From assembly GCA_013399895.1 (NCBI GenBank), contig VXBA01003437.1, positions 3,326,064 to 3,390,063 of the forward strand: 64,000 bases of DNA, written 5' to 3'. The notes beneath the pieces were generated by a model. The model made no database searches and was not told where the DNA came from. It saw only the letters and a list, made by a program, of their open reading frames with translations. Source of the stretch: Serilophus lunatus (Eukaryota > Chordata > Aves > Passeriformes > Eurylaimidae). The translations under genes were made by a program, and so were the position numbers. This document shows positions 11,701-23,700 of this stretch, piece by piece; position 1 is the stretch's first letter; the number at the start of each line of letters is the position of its first letter.

Positions 11701-14700
11701 AGTGGTTTTCACACGTTAGTATTCAGGAGGCCCAGCAGACATGGAGAAGTTCTGGGATGCCATTTGATAGGCCAGATACATTAGGCCATGCAGCCAATAC
11801 TAGCTAGTTCTAACCGCCAGCATGCAGGAATGGTCCACAGTCTGACCTAGCAGTAGCAAGCAAGACCATTTTCTAGTCTGCAGGCATCAAACTCACAGAC
11901 AACTTTGTCCATCAGCCAGATCAACATGCAATACTGTTTCCCTGTCCTCAGCCTAGCTAAAAAAGCATTGCTCGCACTGACAAATAGCATCCCCTACCTC
12001 TCGCTGCCCCCCGTGACTCACCTGTGTTTGCACATAGTCCCATGCACCTCGCAAGTTCCTTTCATCTTCATTCAAAGGGTCATAATCTGTAATCAGATCC
12101 TTAACTATGTGGAACAACTCTTCTTTCAGCTGACAAGAAAAAAAGAGGAAGGAGAATTAGATTAATCAGTTCCTTGTAGCATTTTCTTTGGGGGTTAGGA
12201 TACATCTGTGAAGCTTCAGTCACTCAAAAAAGCTAACTGCAATAACTAACAAGTACAGATAAGGACAGCAGCTTCGTTGCTGCAACAGGCAAAGCACCAG
12301 TATTTCCCAGCAAGCCCTTGCCCAGGCAGAGGAAAGGGCTACCAACATGATGAGCAATAAGGAAAACAGAACTGGGTATGGTTACCCTGCTAAGACACAG
12401 CCTGAATAACTAACTGCCTGCCCCAGATAAGAGAGATGTGCAAGCTACAACATTCCTTAAAAAGCCCTTAAAAGTCCTTAAAAGAAATGTTAACCCTGTA
12501 CTGCAAGTGAGACTCTGGTCCAGAATCTCAGTCACTGCAGTTCATCTTCACTGCTCATGGAAGGTATGAGTCAATTCTCCTGCTCCTGTATGCAGCTGGG
12601 TTTTCTGATATACATCTGGTGGAAATTTGCCTTTCTCATAAGGTGTTGATCTGCAACTCCTTTCCGTTTGATGAGAGATGCAAGTCAGCACCTGGCAGAT
12701 TCTTTTACCTTCTTCCTCCCAACTCCTTCTGAAGCTCTCCTTAACCAGCCTGTACATGGTCACAGTTGTTACTGCTAAGGATGGACTCGGATCACAAGAG
12801 GTTGGCAAAAAGTATCATTAGACTGCCTGAGAAATGGGATACAGTTACACCAGACTGAGCACTAGGCTATTCCCACCCTATATATTACCTTTTTGGCTGT
12901 GGTGTTACAGTGTATTTCAAATCAGTGGCAATGTTTTTTCCCATTTCTTCTACTATTAAGCATTGTAAATGACCGCAGCACACTCCAGGACACCCCGCCA
13001 GAAGAAGCACTGCCTAACTGTTGAGAAAAGCTTTTCTACATCAGCAACTCTTCTTCCTAGGAAAACTGATGCTCAGTTCACTAGGATCAGATATATCAGG
13101 CCAGACAGATGGGAGCTGCATGATCTTTCTTCTCATGTTGTCTAGCTCTTCCCCTTTTAATTACTTCCCTTCCCCTCTTCCTTCCCTTCAAATCAAGGCA
13201 ACTTGACCTGGTTCTCACTAATGAGATTGGCCTTGGCTGCTGCCATAAGCCTTATCAGTTACTGAACCTTTCAGTTCTCATCCTCGCTCCTCCCACACAC
13301 TGCTGCTCCACATGCAGAGGAAAGCAAAGAGAGCTAGGTTTGTTTTCCTACCTTGGGCCCATCTTAGCCCCTTCGCTACTAGTTCAAATGGAGCCTAGTG
13401 TCACTTCTGCAAGAATCCCAGGCAACACCTCTGTTCTCCATCCCAGGACCCAACACAAGCAGAGACATGACCTGAACCTGATGTCCCCAATCACAGCTGC
13501 ATAGGGAAGCTGTATATCTGCTCTTCCCTTACTCTTATACAAGAACAAGCAAGAAGTCTTACAAACAGTTCTGGTTTCAAAAAGTGAGGCACTTCAGCTA
13601 AAGAAAATCTCAGGCATTCCTAGGTGTTTCACAAACTAATCTGTGAAAGGAGGAATATTGCACACACAATAGCACATCTCTGGAGAACACACACAGAGGC
13701 AGCTTGCTCATGGGGTTTAACCAGCAGAGCAGCCCAAAGGGAAAACACAGGTACCTGCAGCTGTTCGCTCATAGGCACCTGGCAGAGACAAACGGAAAGA
13801 ACAACAAGCTAAAATGGCACATGGAACACTTAGGCTTTCAACAGCCCCACCATCTTCACTCACTTAGGGCCTGTCATGACTCAGTGTTGTGTGAGACATG
13901 AACGTTCCAGGAAATGGCTACCCTTACTTTCTGAGCTCCTGCTCCTTCCCAGCTCTAGCAAGCCCAGTGTCAGCAGGCACAAACCCTGACATCTCACAGC
14001 GGGGGCATTTAAAGACAAGGCACCAAAGCCATGGACCACTTACAGAAAGCAGCAAAGCTGTCACTCTTCCCTTCACATAGGTTTACTGAAGACAGAGATG
14101 GGGAAAGCTGAAGGCCAGAGCAAAAGCATAGGTCTTTAATCCTAGTCTTGATTACAGAATGAATTGTGCAGGCTTCTTCCACTGTCAGGCACTGTCAGTC
14201 ATCTATTCTGTTCCTCTGTCAGACTCAAGCTAGATCCTTCCTTCAGCATTTATTAACATCTAGCCTGCACACAGAGATAGGCTCAAAAAACCAGGAGGGA
14301 GCTCTCCCCACCTAGTCATTTCAGATTCTGAAACTAATATATAGTCCACAGCTGTAGCCAAGTCACTGCACACAATCACAGAGGCCTGTTTGCAGCAAAC
14401 AATAGCTAGGAAGTAGGGCTACTCCCAAAACACCACTGCTCTCCTTCACTCAAGGCACTTAAAGCCAAGCTGCAGAGCACTATGTGAACTAGGCCAAGAG
14501 AGACCTTGCTCAGGTTCTCACATGTTTAGGGGCTTGTGATCCACTAGATATGAGTAGCAACAATTGGCTTGTAAAGCAAAATGTCATTTCCAACATTTGT
14601 GATGTCATATGTGTTGTCCATAAAAAAACCTCTTCACAGGTTTCAGTCACCAGCAGATGTAGAGAAATTAATTTTGCATCAACATCCTGTATGTAGTAAT

Positions 14701-17700
14701 GGCAATTCCAGTCTGATGGGGAATTCTTCTAACAATGCCCGTGGGAAAGGCAAAGCAGTAGCCTTCCTGTCAGAGACTCGGCCTTTTAGTTATGCTAACT
14801 CTATGTCAGTTTATTTTCACACGTTGGGGTGGGGTGGGGTGGGATTTTGACACTGAAAAGTAACAGATATTCCAACAATAACATCAAGTAAATCTGTAGA
14901 AATAAAGACTTCAGTTACAAGAAGTGGAGGAGCAAGTACCAACTTGCTACATTCCAGATCCAAAATCCTTTCCTTCACTTTGTTATTCCTTGTTTTATAT
15001 CTAACCAAGTTCCTGAAGTCAGAAAGAAATAAAAACAAAGAACACAACAGACATCTAGGGACCGGATCTTGAGCAGTTTCAGTGTGCTTCACTGAGCTCC
15101 AAGCTGCCCTGGGATGACGTACATCAAGCGAAGCAGAGCGACATGCACTGAAGCGCAGCATCAAACCACTGTGCTGGGGGTTTCAGCCAAGACCTTCCTG
15201 AAACAGTTTTTCTTAGTGCTCTAGGCAGGTACTTTGGAGTATTCCTGAAATAGAAGGCATCTAAAAAAAAAGCTTTTCATTAAGTTTTGTTCACTGAGGA
15301 CTGAACTGGAGCATCTGTTCAAAGCCAAACTTCCCTAACCATTCAGCTCCAAGGGCTGTGCAGAATAACCCCCAGCACTTTTTATCTCTTCCTAGTCTGA
15401 CTGAGGTTCACATGAACAGCTTAAAAGCTGGAGTTTATTCTAGAGCAGAGTGACAACTGGAGGAGATACACCAGAGGTACAGAATTTCATGGTCTGAAAA
15501 GTCACATTTCCCCATGACAGGGGAATGCCCGCCCCCGCAGCTCCTCCTCTGCATTAGTCAGAGCTGTGTGTTAAGAATCAGCTGCTCATTTAGAGCTGCA
15601 TCTTTGCATCCTCTTTAGCCAACGCTTTAGTTTCTCCTTCAGCTTCATCCAGCCCAGAGACATTCACAACACATTTGGCAAGGAACCCAGACAACAGCAG
15701 CCACCACAGCCACTTGTACAAACCTTGTACCAGTTATGCGAGTGGCAAGCACCTTCCCCTTGCTCCCAGACCTCTCCACCAGGTCCCACTCATAACTTCC
15801 CCAATCACCTGTTTCCCATAACCACCTACCTGAAGGGTTGGCTTAGGAGAAGCAAGCCCAGCCATACAGTTATGTAGCAAAGGACAAGGTTAGCCATAAC
15901 TGGTACCAGAAGCCAGTAGTGACCCCACAGTTACAACTTGCTCCCACTGCATCCATGTGGCTTCCAGTTTAGCTGTCAAATAGCTGAAGGCATTACCAGG
16001 CACTGCCTTGGCCAGGGAACCTATAACCAGGACAGACTGTTGCCATGCACTTAGGTAGCTCAAGAATTATTCCTTTTACACTCAGAAGCCTGTTGGAGCT
16101 CTAGAAGCACACTCTGTGAAACTGCATTCCTGACAAAGAGATCCACTTCAAGACATTAAACCACTTGTCTTTACAGCTGGAGATTAGAATAGGAACTGTC
16201 AAAAACTTGGGCTTGCTTTTGGGGAAAGAAGACAGCTTTTCCAAGGAGACCTTTGCATACAGATGCAGAAACACTGAAAGGACACAACAAGATGGTACAA
16301 GGAGGGAGCCAGTCAAAAAAGTGCTCAGGCTGGTAACTCCTTAAGGCACCAGTGATGGGACATGGTAGTAACCACTGCTATAACATGCTCAAATAGTAGT
16401 TTTCAGCAGGATCAAGAGGAAGTGCAGCCTAAAGTTTTTCAGGATTTTCTTTTTAGTATTCCCATCACCAGCAATAAAGCCTGCATACTAAACACAGCTT
16501 AATAATACTCGAGAAAGCAGCACTACTAAGGCAGATCTAGAAAAAGCAAACTGCACAGCAAAGCTGCTGAGCTGGGGTAGAGGAAAGCAGAATCCAGTTA
16601 TGCCTCCTAGTGGTATTGCCCAGTTTTTTCCCAAGCCAAGACCAACAAAAAGATGCACAGTAAGAAACACTTACCGTTTCTTTCTGGAAGTAGATGACCA
16701 GTCCAGCAGCAACCTGAGCTAGGAGGATTATGATCAGGCAGGTGAAGTACTGGAAACCAAAAGGAAGAGTCTTTAAAAAGGTCTGTACATAATAGCACAT
16801 GTTTAATAAGATTTGATACACAAGAGAAATCACAACATTGAGCTACCACCTTTTTGCCTGCAGACAAACTCTGCTATTAACAATGCTCCTCTTGGGAAAA
16901 GGCTTACGTACAAGCAGCTGCATCAGATCAGTGCACTTCAGCATTTCTCCTGTCAGGCCAACAGGAAGACTTCAGGAGGGAGAGGGTTTACAAGCATTCT
17001 CTGCATATGTCATTCCAACTGGGACTCCCTCTCCCACCTCCAGCTTCATTCCCAGACCACTCTGCCCTCAACAGTCCTTAGCTGGACTCTGCCTACCTCA
17101 AGGCTCAACAGAAAAAAAAAAGAGTTTTACAAACCTAGGGTTTTTTTAATTGTTTTTAAAGTCAATGACCTTTTTAAAAAATCCTATTTAATTTGTTTGA
17201 GGATCCAAATCACCAGCAAACTGCTAAGGTTACCTTTAAGTGGTAACAGCTACTACTGTTATACTATACTGTTATACTGGCAACAAAGACTAATACCAGG
17301 ACGCACAATGTGTGCCATACTTGGATTCCTATACACACGTGCTCTGAATAAGCCCAAGGCAAGTAGCAGGCTGAGGTGTACAAAGCCAGTGCCACCTCAT
17401 CCATCAAATACAGAAAACTTTCTATAGATGAACCGTTTGAAGAGAGGTCCTGATAAACAGCACATTCCTTGTTGACTTTCTGAACTCCTGCACTTTCCAC
17501 AGAGGATGAACTTTGTAGCACAGCAGGACGCTGCAACTCTTCCTGCTCTCTTTCGTTGTGCTTGATACTTGTCCTTCCCCCACTGACAGCACGGTACCAA
17601 CTGGGAAGTCGGGGAAAGGGGGATGGGTCACTTGAGACACTTGAAGTCGACAGTCCTCAACAAACTGTGTGTAGAAATTCTCAGTGACATTCTCTCTCAT

Positions 17701-20700
17701 TTCACAGAGTTATTATCTCATTATCAGTAATGTCTGAAGAGCTCTGCTGTTGTCTGCTGACTGCTGGAGAATTTAATGTGTGCCAATTAAGGACTATAAG
17801 TTGACCTAGCAGAAGTACCATCCTCAGGAGACCAGAGTCCCAGCTACAATCCAACAGATATATCACATGAGAGTTATTAAAGGTTGGCTCTAAAAGAGCA
17901 CAAATTTTTCTCACCAGACCCAAGAGACATCGAATTTCATTGACTGCTCCAAGACAGCCCAGGAATCCCATCATCATGGTGAGTGCCCCAACACCGATGA
18001 GGACGTATGCACCAGTCTTCAGAGAGGGAGATGACATCTCTGTAGGAGCCAGGAGAGGGAACAACATTAGCTACTGATAAAAACTACGCCTGCCATCACC
18101 ATTCATAGAACTGTGTCCATATCTACTGATAATTGTCTTACATCTTCTACAAAAGGACTTCACAGAGCTATGCTGAACACAGTGACAGAAAGCTGCTTCT
18201 GGGTGTCTTCTGATTGAAGGCAGACTTTCAAACCCAGCCTGCAGGTCTCCAGAGCTTGGAATATTCAAGGTCACTCCAAATAAATGAACCTTATTTGAAG
18301 AAAGTTAGCTGCTTACTGGAATTTTACTCCTACATGAATGCAGCAGTGAGAATAAGATAAAGGATGTTTGACTCCACAACTACTGCCTATTTGTTTTAAT
18401 TGCCTTTGCTATCTTCACAGAAGCTTTCGTCCAAGTCCTAAAACCCCTTTTTGGATCATCTTTTCACTTTACTGCACTATTTCTTATTCTACTCATTCTG
18501 TTTTTACTTATCCACTTACAGTCAACAGTGGGACACTAAGTCTGAGGAGTGAAACGTGAAACAAGAGCTACAGCTAGTATTGAGCACAGATAAATGATAG
18601 ATTACAAGTCAGTGTTGAATGACTTGTACACAGGCACTTACTGAAGGCTGTTGCAGGACCTGTGCATGACCCCTACATACAGATGGTATTCCAGGATCAA
18701 AACAAATATCATGCCCAAATGAGCTACATTTACAAAACCTCCTAGTTATCCTCCTGTTGTCTGGAATGACTGTGCTTTTGAATGCTCAGTAATTTTTCAA
18801 CCAAGTTTAGGCCACATTATTTCAGTCACGCTGATGCTGTCAGCCCTCTCCCCTCAGCATTTAGTACTGTGAGCAACAGAAGAAACAAACGCTTACATTT
18901 GGGTTGTTCACTGGACTATTTCTTGCAGAGTATGGTCGGAGAGAGCAAATATGACAGCACAAAAGTTTAAAAAGATACTCTCTAGAAAGAGTAACTAGAA
19001 ACCTCATCTATCATTAAAAGACATTCTTAAATCTGTAAGCTGCAGTGTAGGGGAATTCTGGATGTCCAGTGATAACATTCTTAGAGCTCAGCATTTAGTT
19101 TCCTGAAAAGAAGTCCCAGGAGGCAAGCTTCTTCCAACGCCTCCTGAAATACATTAAAAGAATATACAAATCCAGACTAATATTCTCCCCTCTAATACAG
19201 ATCTCCCCTCACTTCTGATGCCTGATGCAAGTCACCAGCTTCCAAAACTTTTCCCTAGAATATGTTGAACAGAGGAAAGTGCAGTTATCAAAAAGTGAAC
19301 CAGATCCATTTGCCACACAGGTCACTTCAGCCTTGATTAATTTTCCAGGCCAGACTCTCCCTGGCTGGACATATGCCAAAGAAACCAGGATCCTCCTTCC
19401 TCACCAGTCTGGTGACTCTTGCTGTGCTGGTTAGGTGGTGATACTGCAAAGCCTTTACTGAAATACCAACCTTACAAGAGTGGTCTTCACAAATCTTCAC
19501 AATTCCCTCCCTCAAAATCTGCTCAGCCATCATATGCCAAGCATTCAAGTGCCCAGGCTGCAGCACCTCCACAGTGCTAGAAAGTAGTTGCTTAGTCAAT
19601 TTCTCATTAGAGGAAAGAAAAAGCTATTTCCAACTCAAAAGCCCTTTGGTGAACTGACAGGGTCGGGGGACAGAAGCCATGCTCGGTCTTCCCATTTCCA
19701 ACAGTCTTGTCTTGCAAAAGAAGGCTCTGTGGGCATTCAACTCCCGCTCTTTTGCTGCAGCTCCGTGTTTTCCCCCGCACTGGGCAGGCAGCCAAGCAAG
19801 TACAACAGGCTCCTTTGGCAGCAGCTGGAGTGCCCTTCTGTGCTGATGCCTAGGTTACTAAAGCAGAGGGAAAGAAGGGCAAGGCATGGGAAAGGAAGTA
19901 AGGGGGCAGGGAGAAAGCTGATTCTGGAAATCTCCAGGAAGGAAACAAAATCCTTAAGTGCTCTGTTAGCATATATTCTGAATAAAACTGGAAAGAGCAA
20001 ATCTCAGGCACTTCCACCTCCACAAGTGTCTGTAATACCCAACAACCCCAGGGAGCAGCTGCTAGCCCACTAGTACTAGGCACACCTCAGACCGCAAGGG
20101 GTGCAGCAAATAGACAGGCCCTGATAAGCTCCTTTTAGGCTGCATGTATTAGAAGTTCATTTCTGCTCATGCTTCCAATTTTATTAACCAATACCCCCTG
20201 TTGGGCTTTTTGACCTTCTAGTCCTGCAGTAGCAAGCCAGATGCCACAGCACAAAACCAGAGCAAGCTGCAGCATCTGCATGTCTGGTATTAGAAGGGGG
20301 TGTGTCTCCACCCAGCACGTTCCAAAGCCAGGCCAGAGTGCACAGCGGGACTTGGGAGATAAAGCTCTTTGCAGAATCAGTGTCATGGGGAACGGGGCTA
20401 TTGAATGCCATTACTGTTCAATCTTGGGCTGCAAGCAGTGTGCAGGCTGCCCTCCTGAAGCATCTGAGGCTGGTGCCAGATTCAGCACTTCTGAACATAG
20501 TGGCAACAAGGAACCAGACCCATCAAGGAGAGACGTTGAAGTCCCCTCTAGGAAAAAGTGCAAAGGAAGCAGAGGTTGTGAAAGATGGAGCTGAGCTGTT
20601 CATCTGGTGAAAGTCCATTTACAGTCTTATGAAGCCTAGACTCTGCTAAGTCAGCCCAGTTTCCTAATTGTTGCAGAAAGCAGATCCCCTATAAACACGT

Positions 20701-23700
20701 GAGTCAAATTTGTTAGCTGACTTTATGGGAAGGAAGTGAGCCCCTTGAACAACACAGAACATCACTGATGTGCAGGGTAAGTCACATGAAGTGCATCTGA
20801 TCGAGTATGCTTCAGAAGTTAAAGCAGTAAAGACTTCACAGACCTATCCCTTCCATCACCCCTCAAATCTACATCCTCAACTGCATAGGAACAAACATAC
20901 TGTTTCCTGTCAACGTACATGAAGAATCAATAAAACTAGGTACTTAATTTCTTTGGCATTTAAAACAGTCAAATCGAAATAGTTCATTACAGAAAGCACG
21001 TAGTGGAAGCACGAAGGACTTGCACAGCAAAAATACATCAAGGCATTGGGGGCCTTTGGACATGACGGTAATCAGGAAACTGTTGTGGAAACACAGAATT
21101 TGCAGTGAAAATATGATGAAATACTAGTCCTTACATTTAAGATGAAATATTTAGATTGTTGGTTGAAGAGGCAATGGTTTCACTCAGTTTGACCCTTTTG
21201 TAATCCACAAAATTAGGAGGAATGCTGTGTTCACCAGGGTTGCTCCCTTCCACTCTGTCCTTGACAAGAATCTTGTCTTGCTATAGACCATGCTACTGCT
21301 CAGGCCACAGACCACGCACAAAAGCATTGCCATTCCTAGACTATACCACAGCCCCAGATTAGATTCAATTCAGAAGAATGAAAATGAAGAAACACAGGCT
21401 TACGTAAAACTGCAATGAAACTGGTTTTGTCGGCCAGAATCCATATTCCAAACCCCAGGATCACAGCGCCCAGGATCTGAAAATGCAAGAACAAAACATA
21501 CATAGCTGGCTTATTCGCTTAGACAAATAAGAGGAGGCAGTCAACATTACCCATGCTTCCAGACTGAAAACAATCATTCCTTTGCTGTTCCCACCCATCT
21601 CCCCCAAGGTACTCCTCCCAGAGTAAACAGGATTAGCACAACTCCAGAAAAATGCTTCAGCCAACTGCAAAGGAGCCCCAAGATCTGCTTGACAGTCCTT
21701 CACACAGTATTTTAATAATACATGATGTTGTATAGGAGGACCATTCAAAGCAGTCTGAGGAAGAGATGCCCTGCTGCTAGAACAGAAGCAATAGGTAAGT
21801 TCATTGCTTCTGTGAAAAACTGAGGAAGGACAAATGCATGTGATTTTAAAGATTTTTCTGAATAGAGAAACCCATGACTATGGGCCCAGGCTGGAAGTCA
21901 GCTGACAAAAGATTAGATAGATACCTGGCAGCTGGAATGTTTCCACGGAGGGAAGTCTTTGCTTTGTCAGGCTCTTGTTATAATGTTACGGCTTCAAACC
22001 AAAAATACAAAAAACCAGCAGCAGCTTCCCTTGAGCAAAGTGCTTCGTCCTTCCTAAGACAAGCTTCAGCAACTTGCCTTAGCCCCTACTTTATGCCAGA
22101 ACACCCCAGCCTCTCAAGCCAACATATCTTAGCCCCAGCAGAGACTCAAGAGTTAGGAAATATCAGCCAAGCCTCTGCCTCGCTCACCACGCAGTCTTAT
22201 CTAGGACAAGGATTAGGAGAGCAGTATGTCCCTGCAAGGACTCAGATGAATCCAGACAGTGAATTGAGTCAAGTAACACACAATTTTCCCACCCCACTTT
22301 GAAAGGTGAGGGAAAGCATGTACTGCTTCAGCTTACAAGTATCATCATGTTTTATACTACACCGTGGGGTGCTTTCACGTAGATGACCCCCGTTCCCAAA
22401 TTAGGGTGAAAGCACTGTTATACCCATAATAAAGTAACTAGGCTGAGAAGCCTAAAAGTCTCCAGGTCTCATAGGAAGTTCTTACATCATCAGGAGTTCA
22501 AGATAGGATGAAGTGAAATAAATTAACAAGGCTAAAGAGAGATTGTAATTCTGAATGTTCTGACAATTGGGATGCCAAATCCCCACCTAAAGCAAGCTGG
22601 CAGAGAGAGTTGTATAGACAGGCACTGGCTCCACATTTTCAAAGTTTACACTATGCTTTAGCTCCCATACAAAGAAGCTTTTCTGAGCAAAGATAAAGCC
22701 ACAGTCTGAAATAAGCTGCTTGCAAGCTTTCTTGGCTTGGCAGAGGTTGCAACATGTAGTTAGCTCTGGGGACAGGATTAGAAAGTCATCAAGAGAGTTC
22801 CCACCTATGAATATGGATGAAGCATACTGACTCAACTTCAGAAAAAATGTAGCTGCTGTATTCCAGAAATAAAGAATTCCCCCTTGCCTTATGTCCCAAC
22901 GTGCTGCATCCACAACATTCAATCTGCTGCTGATCAAGTTAGAAAGGCTCCATGAACATGCAACAGCTGTGACACCTAAAAAATTCCTGTCAAACTTGGT
23001 AGTACTGAGAACTGCTGAATTGACAGTTTGAGGCACTCTCACATTTAAACTATAGTCTTAATAAGTACTTGTCTTAACAAAGATGCAAACCAGGCTGTAT
23101 GGGACATCTCTTTTGATTCATTGACCCTGAAATGTCACCTAAGTTTTGCTGTTGCTGACAAAACACAGATTGGCTGCTGAGCAGAGTTCCTGGGAAGTTA
23201 TTTGTTATGAGGCGCTCAGACTATCCAAGGCCTGTGTTCACTCTGATCTTTGCTCCAGTCCACAACTTGTATATTTGCCAAGAGCTGCAGTGGAAAACAC
23301 CACAAGGGAAAGGCAGGGAGACAGTAAACACAGGGAGAAAACACTGTCCTGTTAACAAAGGTATATTTACTTCCTAGCAGGATAGTATCTCTTCTCAGAA
23401 TCTTCAGGAGTTTGCATCACATAGCAAGCTGCTTCTGCCACTGCCTTGGCTTCAGCATCTCCATGGAAGAAATCACTTATGCTTTGCATAGAGTTTTAAT
23501 TTCTCTGCTTCATTGCTGCAAACTCCTGAAGCAGGGATCAGATGTCTCCCCTCTTCCTGGGGCGGGGTGGAGGTTTCACCCCCAATTTCAGCAAATGTCC
23601 TTCCATGCCCAAAATGGAAGAGTGCAGCTCCGTCAAGGCAGGGTCAACAGTTTCCCACAGAGGGGCTTATTAAAACTAAGCTATAATGGAGCTGAGTGGT

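Noticed and set aside
16813..17427. 204-codon open frame on the plus strand
   Set aside because: Lies antisense in CD82 introns, shows no domain, has random composition and no supporting splice or poly(A) pattern.
18035..18067. Apparent upstream start (MLFPLLAPTE) for a truncated CD82
   Set aside because: The bases are the intron end and acceptor before the TM2 exon; a full-length CD82 start exists at 26758.
22587..23042. 151-codon open frame on the minus strand in a CD82 intron
   Set aside because: No resemblance to tetraspanins or any family I recognise, no splice sites that would join it in frame to CD82. Length is within chance expectation.
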